A stretch of DNA of 64,000 nucleotides from Hibiscus mutabilis (lineage: Eukaryota > Streptophyta > Magnoliopsida > Malvales > Malvaceae): assembly GCA_019671005.1 (NCBI GenBank), contig CM033744.1, positions 15,864,128 through 15,928,127 on the forward strand. Reading direction: 5' to 3'. The position numbers were made by a program, and so were the translations under genes. The notes under the pieces are model-generated. The model made no database searches and had not been told where the DNA came from. It saw nothing but the letters and a program-made list of their open reading frames with translations. Positions 33,428-44,669 of the stretch are shown one piece after another (the stretch's first letter is position 1; the number at the start of each line of letters is the position of its first letter).

Positions 33428-35589
33428 CATACTCCGATGGTGCTCCATTTAAAACACGAACCAATTAAAATGTTACATGGGAGCTCCATTTAAAATACAT
33501 AATTTAAAAGCATTCGACACATAAGTTAAAATCTAAAATAAGAGTTACAATACAACTTATAGGGTCCTACGAATGCATTGCCCAAATACTTAAATACTGT
33601 ACTCGGACACAAGTCGATGCTGAAGTCCTACTCCGATGGTGCTCCGATGATGCACGTCAACCTACTACTTGCGAACGAAAATAAAAATTTTGAATACTGA
33701 GCCAACGAAGCTCAGCGTATACACTCCCACTCAACCATACTTCATGCAAATTATAAATATGAGCAAGTAGCTAAGAAAAGACATCATGGCATAAAATAAC
33801 AACATTGGCGCTACCTCTAGCCGCCTAAACACATAGCAAAACAATAGAGATGTTAACCATATACATAGCACATGATATACCATACCAACCAACCTAAAGT
33901 TAGTCCCGGTGCCACACAACTTTGGGAACATACACTATTGGGTGAGGCCCAGTGCCATACAGCTTCGGGAACGTACACCTATGTTCCGAATCTCTCGTCT
34001 AGCATTTTCGAATGAGACCCAGTGCCACACAGCTTCAGGATAGTACATTCAGGAAAACATCTAACCATGGTGTTGCAACACTCGCTTTGGGTATCTGGAT
34101 CCCACCAAACAAGGTACTCAACCATATGGTGCCCTTCCGTGGCACACAACATTTATTCGATCAACCAAGGATTCTTATTGCTCAATATAAACAAACCACC
34201 AAGGTTTAATTAATTTATTACTCATTTTGTACGTGTAAGAGGTTAGATTCTCAGATTCTCAATTTTACTATTCATTTTACCACATTAGAGGCCTATTGGG
34301 CGTTATTCCTCGAATTATAGGTCCTTTGAACTCAAAATGTATTTTTTGGGCAGATTGCCCAAAGCGTATCGATACCCTTCTACGGGAATCAATACACCCC
34401 TTAGGGTACCGATACCCAACAAGGCATATCAATAACAAGCCATGCATACGTGGGGGCTAGTCAGCAACCTCGTACCTGATATACAGGAATGTGTGCCGAT
34501 ACGCTCATCGTTATCGATACGCCCTCAAGCGTATTGATATCCATTTTGGCTACTAGAATTCTTGTAGAACAAGGGTATCGATACCCTACTAAGGCGTATC
34601 GATACGCCCTTCAAGAATTGTTTGAGTTCATCACAATAAACACATGGTATCGATACGAGTTCATCCCGTATCGATACTCGAACCCAGAATTTATTTTCTA
34701 GAGATCTTAAATCCCTTCCCAGGCCTCTAATGTCCCAAAGTAAAACTCCAAAACAAGCATACAATTTATGGAAGATGGTTTAGTTGATTTCTATCAGCCT
34801 TAAATCATTTTCACACCAAATTTAGGATTTGCCATTAATGGAAGCTCAAGCATTTCAAACAACCAATCTATCAATCTAGCAACCAAGCAATCATATTGAT
34901 GATTTCCAAGAATGCATGGGAGTTGTTAGTGTACTAACCTTGATTTCTTGCTATGAAAGAAGCCTCCAACCAAGCTCCTCAAACTTTCCTCTTCACAAGC
35001 TCCTTGGAAGGTTCTCCAAACTCTTTCACTACACAAAGGGTTGTAAATTCGGATTACCGCTTGCAAGAGATGAAAGAGCAACTAAAGCTTACTCTTAAGC
35101 TAGAAAAACAGGATTAACTCTTCTCCAATCAATTTCTCCTCAAAGCCCCCACTTAACCCATTTTTCTCAACCTCCACCAAACTTGAAAAAACTTACCTTG
35201 ATGAGTAGATCCTTTGGTGTTGAGCAACACTCCTCAAATCCAAATTTCGAGATTCACCATCCATGACACAAATATTTAACCTTTCTCTTAGATATGGGGT
35301 TAGGAGATGAGAGGATGGGTGAATAAAGAAGGCAAGGAGACAAAGGGTGATCTCACTTGCATACTTTCCGCAGAAGCATTAAACATACCCCATTTCCCCT
35401 TGTTCAAATTGGGGTAAGTTACTCTTTTAACCCTCTCTCATTATCCTAAACCAAACAAAAATCTAAAACCCAAAATCCCACAACAAGGATAGCCCACTAA
35501 AGCTCTTAAATGTCCAACTCTCGGCCCAAAAATGAAGCCTTCACTTCGTGTTAAACTGACCCTCGGATTCTAAAATTTGGGTCGTTACA
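33428..35589 (-). repeat. 3' LTR of element B, outer end truncated
   Basis: Ends (on the plus strand) GGGTCGTTACA at 35589. It lacks roughly the first 130-150 bases seen in the other LTR (from 38399) and instead begins with a short patch copied from inside the same LTR (TACTCCGATGGTGCTCC, original near 33630). It holds three copies of a CAGTGCCA(C/T)ACAGCTTC unit (about 33908-34035) where the other LTR has one. It also contains five exact GTATCGATAC palindromes at 34366-34677. Confidence 0.8.
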
Positions 35590-35591
35590 AC

Positions 35592-35605
35592 TCTCTCCTT
35601 CTTAA
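35592..35605 (-). promoter_or_regulatory. Polypurine tract of element B
   Basis: On the minus strand AAGAAGGAGAGAGT abuts the LTR start TGTAACGACCC. Confidence 0.75.
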
Positions 35606-35609
35606 AGAA

Positions 35610-35800
35610 AATTTTATCCTTGAAATTTACCTTTCGGAAATAAATGCGGGTAGAGTAACTTCATGTCTTTTTCAACCTCCCACCATGGCTTCTTCAACAC
35701 CGCGGTTCTTCCATAACATCTTCACCAATGGTATACACTTGTTACACAACTTCTTGACTCCTTTGTCCAAAAGTTTTATCAGTTCTTCCTCCTAGGTTAA
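35610..35800 (-). pseudogene. Chromodomain remnant of element B
   Basis: Minus-strand reading KCIPLVKMLWKNRGVEEAM matches the chromodomain core of Tekay chromoviruses (canonical RIPLVKVLWRNHxxEEATWE). The aromatic tryptophan of EEATWE is lost (EEAMVGG followed by a stop). In intact elements this module directs integration to marked chromatin. Here it is broken. Confidence 0.65.
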
Positions 35801-37145
35801 GTCGTTGTTGATCTCAGTCTCCTTAAGTGGGATAACATGTGAAGGATCAAAACAATAACGTCTCAACATAGACACATGGAACACATTATGGATGCGTGCC
35901 ATCTCTAGAGGTAAAGCTAATTAGTAGCTACGAGACCAACCCTCTCAAGAACCTCATACGGTCTGATAAACCTCGAGCTCAACTTGCCCTTTTGCCTAAA
36001 GTGGATCACTCTTTTACATGATGAAACCTTGAGAAAAACTTTGTCACCAACATTATACTCGATGTTCTTGCATTTTCAGTCCGCATAAGCTTTCTGACAA
36101 TGAAAGGTTGCTTGCAATCTTTCCTTGATTATCTAAACTTTCTCCTCAGTTTGTTTGATCAAGTTTGACCCTAGAATCCTTCTCTCATTTAGCTCAGTTC
36201 AACACAGGGGTGTTCTACACATACGGCCATATAAGGTCTCAAAGGGACCCATCTTGGTGCTTGATTGGAAACTGTTGCTGTATGTAAACTCGACAAGCAG
36301 TAGTTGCTCATCCTAACTCTTTTCGAAATCATTGATACAACACCAGAGTATATCCTCTAAGATCTGGATAACTTGCTCGGACTGACCATCGGTCTAAGGA
36401 TGAAAAGTTGTATTGAAATGCAACTTAGTGTCTAAAGCCTCATGTATATTTTTCCTCAACCTTGTCGTTAAACACAGATCTCTATCTTATATGATCGATG
36501 ATTACACTCTATGCAAACACATTATCACTTGGATATACAACTGCGCCAACCTCTCAAACGTAAAATCTATACGCACAGGTAAGAAATAAGTATACTTGGT
36601 CAACCGATCCACTATTACCCATATAGCATAATGCTTCTTTAGGGTCAACGGTAAACCCTTACAAAATCTATGGTCACATGATCCCACTTTCATTGTGGAA
36701 TATGTATGGGTTGAAACAAGCCCAAAGGAACTTGGTGCTCAGCCTTAACCTGTTGACAAGCTAAGCATCTTGTCACAAAATCAGATACATCTCTTTTTAT
36801 ACTAGGCCACCAATAAAAACGGCGAATGTCTTTATGCATATTGTTATTACCCAGATGTATAGAAAATAGACTCCGATGCGCCTCTCAAAGGATATGGTCA
36901 CGTAAATCTTCCAAAGCTGGAACACATAATCGATCTTTGAAGTACAAGATTCCACTATCCCATATTTCAAAATCGGGTGCCTTACCTCTGTAAACTATCT
37001 CAATATTCGCCACCAACTCTTCATCTAACATTTTCATTCTCTTAATCTCCTGCACTAAGGTAGGCTCTGCATGAAGCTCGACTAACAACCTACCATCCTC
37101 TATCATCATCAACCAGGAAAACATCACCCATAAGTCTGACATGGA
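35801..37145 (-). pseudogene. Integrase of element B, decayed
   Basis: From 37142 downward the minus strand gives the N-terminal linker (PTLVQEIKRMKMLDEELVA, ILYFKDRLCVPALEDLRDHIL), the zinc-binding block (HLGNNNMHKDIRRFYWWP, RCLACQQVKAEHQVP), the core (WDHVTIDFV, IWVIVDRLTKYTYFLPV) and the GPY-type C-terminus (GDKVFLKVSSCKRVIHFRQK, KLSSRFIRPYEVLERVG). Stops and frame changes interrupt every block. It is readable enough for a confident family call but not functional. Confidence 0.75.
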
Positions 37146-37269
37146 CTTTTAGCTCAACGCTTCGACCACCATATTAGCCATACTAGGATGATACTCTACA
37201 ATGCAATCATAGTCCTTTAGTAACTCAATTCACCATCTTTGTCTCAAATTCAACTCCTTCTAGGTGAAC

Positions 37270-37580
37270 ATATACTTTAGACTCTTATGATCGGTGTAGA
37301 TGTAGCACTTTTCCCATACAGATAATGCCTCCAAATCTTCAACCTGAAGATAACTACGACAAGATTCAAATCATGGGTATGGTAGTTCCGTTTATAAGGC
37401 TTAGGTTGTCTTGAGGCATACACAACCACCTTACCTTCTTGTATGAGGATACAACCAAGTCTATTCAATAAAGAATCATTAAACACAACATAATCCTTTC
37501 CCAGTTTGGGTTGCATCAAAACCGAAGCCTCCTTAAGGTAAGCTTTCAACTGATCAAAGCTTTGTTGTCTTCTCTTGTTC
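37270..37580 (-). pseudogene. RNase H of element B, decayed
   Basis: The 90-codon frame contains PKLGKDYVVFNDSLLNRLGC, VVVYASRQPKPYKRNYHTHDL and IWRHYLYG, the standard gypsy RNase H block. The canonical DAS is NDS here, so the first catalytic Asp region is altered. Confidence 0.75.
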
Positions 37581-37639
37581 TACTCAAACGAAACCCTTTC
37601 TATAAAAACTTGGTTGTAGGTGTCGCTATGATGGAAAAT

Positions 37640-38135
37640 CACTTGACGAAGCAATGATAATATCATGCACATCCAAGAAAACTACGGACTTTTCTGATAT
37701 TCCTAGGGGGTTTCCTCTCCACCACTGCTTGAATATTTTGTGGATCGACTGAGATCCCATCCGATGCAACAATGTGGCCCAAAAATACCAACTCAGAGAG
37801 CTAAAATTTACGCTTACTAAACTTGGCAAAAAGTTGTCTCTCTCTCAAGGTCTGTAAGACTATATGAAGGTGATAGTCGTGCTACTCTTTCGAGCTAGAA
37901 TAAACCAAGATGTCATCGATGAATACCACCAAAAACTAATCTAGGTTGGGCTGAAAGATTTGGTTTATCAAGTCCATAAAAGTCGCAGGTGCATTGGTAA
38001 GCCCAAAAGGCATCACCAAGAACTCATAATGTCCATACTGCGTCCTGAAAGCGATTTTCTGAACACCCTCACAATTCGGTAAAGAGCTTGATGCAGATGA
38101 GAGAAATAATTGTCCCCTCAACCCCTATCACCCTC
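37640..38135 (-). pseudogene. Partial reverse transcriptase of element B
   Basis: Reads KIAFRTQYGHYEFLVMPFGL, TNAPATFMDLIN and, after a stop, FLVVFIDDILVYSS, the catalytic FIDD box (near 37897-37923), then LGHIVASDGISVDP. The fingers and first catalytic Asp are absent because the region up to the primer site is deleted. Not functional. Confidence 0.8.
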
Positions 38136-38381
38136 TGATATCTCTTCCCAACTGGAGATGTAATCATCATCATAGCTCTCTTCACGAGAGCCCTAACTCT
38201 CCTCATGATCCCTTGCCCTTCTTGGCGTGATTTATTTTTGCACAATCAAACAAATAAGGTTACACCGTTGAATATTCAGCTTAAGCAAGTATGACTTAGA
38301 CTTATGGGTAACATATTTGCTAGAAACCTATACCACACTCTCTAGACAACCCCGGGGCTTTGTAGAACTGGCTAAACCCGA
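38136..38381 (-). other. Short leader between primer site and truncated RT
   Basis: About 250 bp stands where roughly 2.5 kb of gag and protease would be expected. No coding similarity was seen. Confidence 0.5.
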
Positions 38382-38393
38382 GGCTCTGATACC
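38382..38393 (-). promoter_or_regulatory. Primer-binding site of element B
   Basis: Minus-strand GGTATCAGAGCC, tRNA-iMet type, five bases inside the 5' LTR. Confidence 0.8.
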
Positions 38394-38398
38394 TCTAT

Positions 38399-39906
38399 TG
38401 TAATACCCCGACCCGGATATCATAAATTAGGCCTTAAGCCTAGTTCAAAAACCATAAAATTGTGTAACTAGATTTAGCCCAATACATTCATTTCATAAAA
38501 GTCCATTAAGTATGAATATTTTAAGTTGAAAAACCAATTAAAACTTTACATAAGAGTTCTACTTAAATTACATAATTTAAAAACATTCGACACATATGTT
38601 AAAATCCAAAATAAGAGTTACAATACAGATTATAGGGTCCTATCAATACATAGTCCAAATATCTAAGAATTGTACTCGAACACAAGTCGGTGCTGAAGTC
38701 CTACTCAGATGGTGCTCTGACGGTGCACGTCAACCTGCTAACATGTGAACAAAAACAACAATTATGAATGCTAAGCTAACGAAGCTCAGTGGATACACTT
38801 CCACTCAACCATACTTCATGCAAATCATAAATATGAGAAAATATCTAGGGAAAGACATCATGTCATAAAATAACAACATTGGTGCTACCTCTAGCTGCCT
38901 AAACATATAGCAAAATAATAAGAGATACTAACCATACACATAGCACACGATATACCATACAAATAAACCTAGAATGAAGCCCGGTGCCACATAGCTTAGG
39001 GAGCGTACATTCAGGAAAACATCTACCCATGGTGTTGCAACACTCTCTTTGGGTATTCGGATTCCACCAAACAAGGTACTCAACCATACAGTGCCCTTAC
39101 GTAGCACACCATATTTATTCGATCTACCAGGGATTCTTATTGCTCAATACAAACAAACCACCAAGGTTTAATTAAGTTATTACTTATTTTGTACATGTAA
39201 GAGGTTATATTCCCGACTTCTCAATTTTACTATTTATTTTACCACATTAAAGGCCCATTAGGCCTTAGTCCTCGAATTATAGGTTCTTCGAACTCACATT
39301 ATATTTTTTAGGCAAATTGCCCAGAGCGTATCAATACCCTCCTACGGGTATTGATACACCCCAATAGCCAATAAGGCGTATTGATACCAAGCTATGCACA
39401 TGCAGAGGCTAACCAGCAACCTCGTACTAATACACGGGAATATGTACTGATACGTCTATCGGTATTGATACACTCTTAAGCATACTTATACCCATTTTGG
39501 CTACTGAAATTCTTTTAGAACAAGGGGGTATCGATACCCTCCTAAGGCATATCGATACGCCCTTCAAGAATTGCCTGAGTTCATCACGATTAACACAGGG
39601 TATCGATACGAGTTCATCTTATATCATATAGTCGAACCCATAATTCATTTTCTAAAGTTCATAAATCCCTTCCCAAGCCTCTAGTGTCCCAAAGTAAGAC
39701 CCCAAAATAAGCCTACATGTTATGGAAGATGGTTTAGGTGATTTTCTATCAGTTTTACATTGTTTTAACACCAAATTTAGGGCTTGTCATTAATGAAAGC
39801 TCAAGCATTTCAAACCACCAGTCTATCAATTTAGCAACCAAGCAACCACATTGATGATTTCCAGGAATGCATTGGAGTTAGTAGTGTACTAACCTTGATT
39901 TCTTGT
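38399..39906 (-). repeat. 5' LTR of element B, part nearest the primer site
   Basis: Begins (plus strand) TGTAATACCCCGACCC, runs parallel to 33460-34950, and is cut at 39906 by element C. Contains the GTATCGATAC cluster again at 39330-39615, with more decayed variants. Resumes at 47995. Confidence 0.85.
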
Positions 39907-41450
39907 TGTTGCGTGTAATAAGTGCTACGTAAATGTGCAAGTATACATGTCGCAAGTAATAAAGTGATATGAATATCGAGTATCATCTCCACAGGGATTG
40001 GTTTGGGCCACTTTGCTTAAGTTACTGCACCGTGAAAAGTAAAAACACAATTCATAATTGGAGTTCTAATTAACGAGTAAACTAAGAGCAATAAACTAAA
40101 AGAATAGATGAAATCAAAAGAGAGAATAGGTCAGGTTATCGTGAGTTAAGGTGTGATAGCCGATTGGATCGTCTTGGTAAAAGAGTGTAAGGGAAACTCA
40201 GTTGCCGTGGCAACTTGCACAGCGGGGTTGCCTTGGAAAGTAATCGATGGTTGCCTGGGCGACTAGCTGGGCAACTACTTGGGTGGCTGGGCAGCAACTT
40301 CAAGGTTCGACAGAGCGTTCTTCAATGGTTTCTTCTTATCCCTAAGTCAAAACTCTAGCTACTTGTGCATGCCTTGATAATACATCCCTGCGTGAATCAA
40401 GGGTGGACAACAACCAATCTTGCGCTTCTCTTAGCCATTGAAATCCTTAGCTTATTCCTAAGTCTGATTAATCTTCACCATCAATAGATTGAATAAAGAC
40501 CATACTCATTCGTTTCTTGAATCTAACTCTCCCGATATTAGATAAATAGATGAAGTTACGAGATCCTCTCCCAATTCACTCGCAAACAAGAATAAGAACC
40601 AAGAATGAGTAAAACTTGAATTGAAAGTGCAAACTCTTATTACCTAAACAAAATCCAATTGTTTCTCAACCACAAAAACACAATAACCCTAACCAATCAA
40701 GTTAGTTCATGGTTTGGTTCAAAAGATATACAAAGAATAATCCCCAAAGAATAAATCTAATGGAAGCAAAGAAGAAGAAGAAGAAATCAAACTCTCTCCC
40801 CCTTGCTCTCTTGTCGAAATTTCTCTCATCTTGCCCTTTGGAGTTGTCAAAATTTTGCCTCTTCTTGCCCACTTGGAGTTGATGGCTTGGTGATCTATTT
40901 ATAGGGCTAGGTCAAAGTCTTTCTTTGAGGAGGAAGTTAAGTTGGAATTAAATTATCTTTAAAGAATATAATTCTTTATTATAATTATATTCCTTCTAGA
41001 ACTTCTCCTATCTTCTTGAAATTTAATTCTTCTTTAACCTCTTCATGGAAATCAAACTCGTTTGGGATTTAGCTTTGCTCCACGTCATCTTGGGCTTGTC
41101 TAGTCATCAATTTCGACTACCATATCACCTTATTCTTTGTCGACAATTGCCCTGGCAACTGGCTCGGCGTCTCCTTCATGCATTGCCTTGGCAACTAGTT
41201 CGACATCTCCTTCATGCACTGCCCTGGCAACTGGTTCTAGCCTTGTTTAGGCAAGTGATTCTGCACACTCACAAAAACACACCAAAGCAGCATCTTTTTC
41301 CACAAAAATCACCAAGTTATGTAATCAAGCTCAACGGTGGAAAGAAACATGAATTAATGCATGAATGACTAATTATGCAACTAATATGAGCTTAAGTCTA
41401 ACAGTAATATGAGTAAAAAGGGTAATAAAAATAGTACTTTTGAACTATCA
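39907..41450 (-). repeat. 3' LTR of element C
   Basis: Plus strand TGTTGCGTGTAATAAG to TTGAACTATCA, 1544 bp. A TATA-like CTATAAATAG lies on the minus strand at 40895-40904, with the pair mate at 47437-47446. Several TTGCCNNGGCAA words fall at 40202 and 41147-41230. The 107-codon frame at 41045-41368 has a twin in the other LTR because the LTRs are copies. Confidence 0.9.
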
Positions 41451-42766
41451 CACCCCCAAACTCGAAATATTGCTTGTCCTCAAGCAATGCAAACTAACAA
41501 TTACCTGCCAAGACTTTAATCATCAAAGACATGCTTCAAACTTGAATTCAAACCTCGGAACCGTGACACAAAGTATGATCACCTTTTAATTTTTCGGATA
41601 GCACAAAAATTACCCGGAACCAAACTATAATGCTCGTGACAATGTGTGTGCGTAGTTGTGTACAAGTTGATTTTCAAGATCTATGTGAACAATAGGCTTT
41701 TATCAATTTAATTATTGGGGCATTTATTTATTTTTTCACTAGAGCCAATTTTTGGGCACCTATAGCAAAGTAAGCAATTTCTCATTTTATTTTAGTCGAC
41801 TAGAGCCAATTTCGGGCACCTCTAGCGATTCTTTAATGTGCATTAACTACTAGAGCCAATTTCGAGCATCTCTAGCAAGAAAGTGCATTTACTACTAGAG
41901 CCAGTTTCGGGCACCTCTAGCAAGAATTTAACTTTTAATTTTCAATTTTAAATTTACCCAAATTTTAAGCAACCTAAGTTCACTAAGTTTCTTTCAATCA
42001 ACAAGCCACAACCGTGTAACCAAAATTCAGCATCATAGTAAAATTCTAAGTTCTTTTCATGCAATCCTAAAATTAAAGGTTCTTTCAATTAAATGCAGTG
42101 GCAAAAATTCATCATTGGATATTCAACAAGTCTTAAGCAATTAAATCCAATTAAAGGCATGGCAAGTAACATATGCAACCTATATGTGATTGCTAAAGAT
42201 GAATGCAACTAAACATGAAACTAACTAGAAACCAACACCCCCCAAACTCGAGAGAAGCATTGTCCTCAATGCATGTAAAAGTGAAACAAAATTTAAAAGA
42301 AACTAAATGAAATGAGTTAGTCAGAGAGGTCGTCACCTCGAGTGATAAGTTTCCTTCGTGCCGTTTGCTTGATTTATTTTTGGGTCAGTGGTTGAATGCT
42401 TGTGGCTGGTACCGCGTGAATAGCATTGCTTTGATTTGATCCATGTTTGCCAAGGCAGGTTCACTTGCCTGGGCATCAGTAGTTTCTATTGCCGTGGCAA
42501 CTGCTGAGGTAGTTACAGGGGCATGCTCTGTTGCGGTTGCCGTGGCAAGTAGTCGACAGTGAATTTCCTTAGCATGTTGGTTGTGAGTCTTGTTGTGGAA
42601 AAGAAAAGAAAACAAAGAAAACCTAGAAACTAAAGATAATAAAGAAAAATAAAATATCTCCTAAAAAATAAAGAGAAAAAAATAACAAAAAATAATAGAA
42701 CAAAATAGTTCGAAAAAAATAAAAAGAAAAAGAAAAAGAAAAGAAAATATCGAAAGGAGAGCATGC
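41451..42766 (-). other. Region between integrase and 3' LTR of element C
   Basis: Starts at the LTR with a polypurine tract (minus-strand GTTTGGGGGTG, 41451-41461). Includes four copies of a CTAGAG...CTCTAG hairpin unit (about 41738-41923), a second GGGGGTGT-type purine block near 42235, a 76-codon frame at 42385-42615 (LATATATEHAPVTTSAVATA) and an A-rich tract at 42600-42760. Athila elements can carry an env-like frame here. I see none. Confidence 0.55.
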
Positions 42767-44025
42767 TCATGCATCTCCTAAGGTGTCAACTTCTTTGTTA
42801 CATTCTACATGGGCACCGTTGTAGTGCTTCAATCTTTGTCTGTTAACTTTGAATTCATGTTTGTTGTTAATGGACTTGATTATCACGGCACAATGGGAGA
42901 ATGGTTTGACAACTGCGAATGGTCCAGACCATCTTGATTTTAGTTTTCCCGGGAAAAGTTTCAGCCGAGAATTGAATAAGAGAACTAGTTGCCCTGGCGT
43001 GAATTGCCGCGGCAATAGTTTCTTGTCGTGCCATTGCTTTGTTTTCTCCTTGTAGATTCGTGCATTGTTATAGGCGAGTGCACAAAATTCTTCTATCTCG
43101 TTGAGGTCCACCAAACGCTTTTGTCTGGCACCTTCCCAATCCATATTCACGGTCTTCATTGCCCAATATGCCTTGTGTTCGATTTCCACCGGTAGATGGC
43201 ATGTTTTGCCATAGACAAGTCGGAAGGGGGACACACCTAAGGGTGTTTTGAATGGAGTGCGATATGCCCAAAGTGCGTCATCTAGTCTTACTGACCAATC
43301 CTTCCTAGAGGGATTTACAACTTTCTCGAGTATACCCTTTAATTCCTGGTTGGAAATTTCTGCTTGCCCATTGGTTTGTGGGTGATATGCCGTGGTAATC
43401 TTGTGCGATATACCGAAGCGTTGCAACATCTTGGCAATAAGTCTGTTGTCAAAATGCTTGCCTTCATCACTGATAATTGCTCTCGGCATCCCAAACCGTG
43501 TAAATATATTTTTCTGCAAGAATCATTGCACGGTCTTGGAATCGTTGTTGGGAACTGCCGCTGCCTCAACCCATTTAGACACGTAGTCAACGACAAGTAG
43601 AATTTAGAGGTTGCCGAATGAAGATGAGAAAAGTCCCATAAAATCGATCCCTCATACATCGAACAATTCCACCTTTATGATGTTTTGGAGCGGCATCTCA
43701 TGTCGTCTAGAGAAATTGCCCGTCCTCTGGCAACGATCACATTGCTTGTAAAACTCTTAGGCATCTTTGTACAGTGTTGTCCAATACAAACCGGATTGCA
43801 AAACTTTGGCCGTAGTACGAGTTCATCCAAAATGTCCTCCATAGGGTGAAGAATGTCATTGCCGGAGTACATTCTGCTGCTCTTCTTCAGGGACACATCG
43901 GCGTATAACCTGATCTGCAAATTGTTTAAACAAAAGAGGCTCGTCCCAAAAGTAATGCTTAGCATCATGGCAGAACCGCTTCTTCCCTTGATGAGTAAGG
44001 CCATAAGGTAAAATACCATAAACAA
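42767..44025 (-). CDS. Integrase of element C
   Basis: The open part is 43519-42767 (250 codons): FGMPRAIISDEGKHF holds the second catalytic Asp, TAYHPQTNGQAEISNQELK the catalytic Glu, followed by LPVEIEHKAYWAMKTVN and the C-terminal module FTPGQLVLLFNSRLKLFPGK, LKSRWSGPF. Upstream (44025-43520) the same frame family gives the zinc block and the first Asp region (IDFMGLFSSSFGN), with stops including TGG-to-TGA type changes. Integrase is the best-preserved gene of the element. It is probably not functional as a whole because the N-terminal part is interrupted. Confidence 0.75.
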
Positions 44026-44416
44026 GGAAATTAATTAAATCTGCGTACCAGGGTATTGCTGAGGCATGTGCTACCGTGGCCACTGCTCCCAAGATTGCCG
44101 AGTCGTGTGTGTCTAGAGTTGCCGAGGCATACGCGCCCATGGTTTCTGAGGCGTGCATATTAGTGGTTACCGAGGCATGCGCATCTGGAGTTGCCGAGGC
44201 GTGCGCGTCAAGAGCTGCTGCGGCGTCGAGGGTTGTCGAGGTATGCGCATCCATGGTTGCCGAGGCGTGTGCGTCAAGAGCTGCTGCGGCCTCAAGGGTT
44301 GCCGAGGCATGCGCATCCATGGTTGCCGAGGCGTGCACATCCATGGTTGCCGAGGCAACGAAAAGTTGTTCATCCGGGAATGCATCGTATATCTCTAAAT
44401 CTGCATCCTCCTCCAT
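43856..44416 (-). CDS. RNase H-integrase linker of element C with in-frame minisatellite
   Basis: 186 codons. It opens with IYDAFPDEQLF (end of the Athila RNase H region, canonical DDFPDEQLF), then an Ala-rich stretch built from about ten diverged MDAHASAT-like 8-residue units (24-bp DNA unit, 44100-44360). It then resumes with IPWYADLINFLVYGILP, HYFWDEPLLFKQFADQVIRR and CVPEEEQQNVL, the conserved entrance to integrase. Related elements have only a short spacer at this point. The repeat keeps frame throughout. Confidence 0.75.
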   Translation of the reverse strand: MEEDADLEIYDAFPDEQLFVASATMDVHASATMDAHASATLEAAAALDAHASATMDAHTSTTLDAAAALDAHASATPDAHASVTTNMHASETMGAYASATLDTHDSAILGAVATVAHASAIPWYADLINFLVYGILPYGLTHQGKKRFCHDAKHYFWDEPLLFKQFADQVIRRCVPEEEQQNVLRQ

Positions 44417-44665
44417 GTGAGTTGGCCTAGGACTGCTCCTAGCGCGAAATCACTTGCATCACACATGAGCTCAAAAGGTGGCGTCCAATCTGGTGGAACG
44501 ACAATAGGTGCCGAGGCAAGCTTTTCCTTTAGGGTTTTGAATGCTAGGGCGCAAGAATCATCAAAATTGAAGACTTTATCTTGGTGGGGGTAGCATCTCG
44601 ATCACGTCCACCTTAGCTTTGTCTACTTCGATTCCCTTGGATGAAATCTTGTGGCCGAGCACTAT
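44417..44665 (-). pseudogene. Truncated RT thumb and RNase H of element C
   Basis: Minus strand gives IVLGHKISSKGIEVDKAKVD, then after a jump FNFDDSCALAFKTLKEKLAS and PPFELMCDASDFALGAVLGQ, then the sequence leaps directly into the linker. The middle of RNase H (the TTTEKELLA and TDHSA blocks) is missing, so the domain is dead by deletion. Confidence 0.75.
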
Positions 44666-44669
44666 TCTT

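Noticed and set aside
41045..41368. 107-codon frame also present at 47586-47909
   Set aside because: Same reason: two LTRs of element C. The Leu-rich sequence comes from the CCCTGGCAACTGG-like words.
44076..44430. Plus-strand frames of 72-114 codons
   Set aside because: They are shadows of the minus-strand minisatellite with a 24-bp period, which keeps all frames open.
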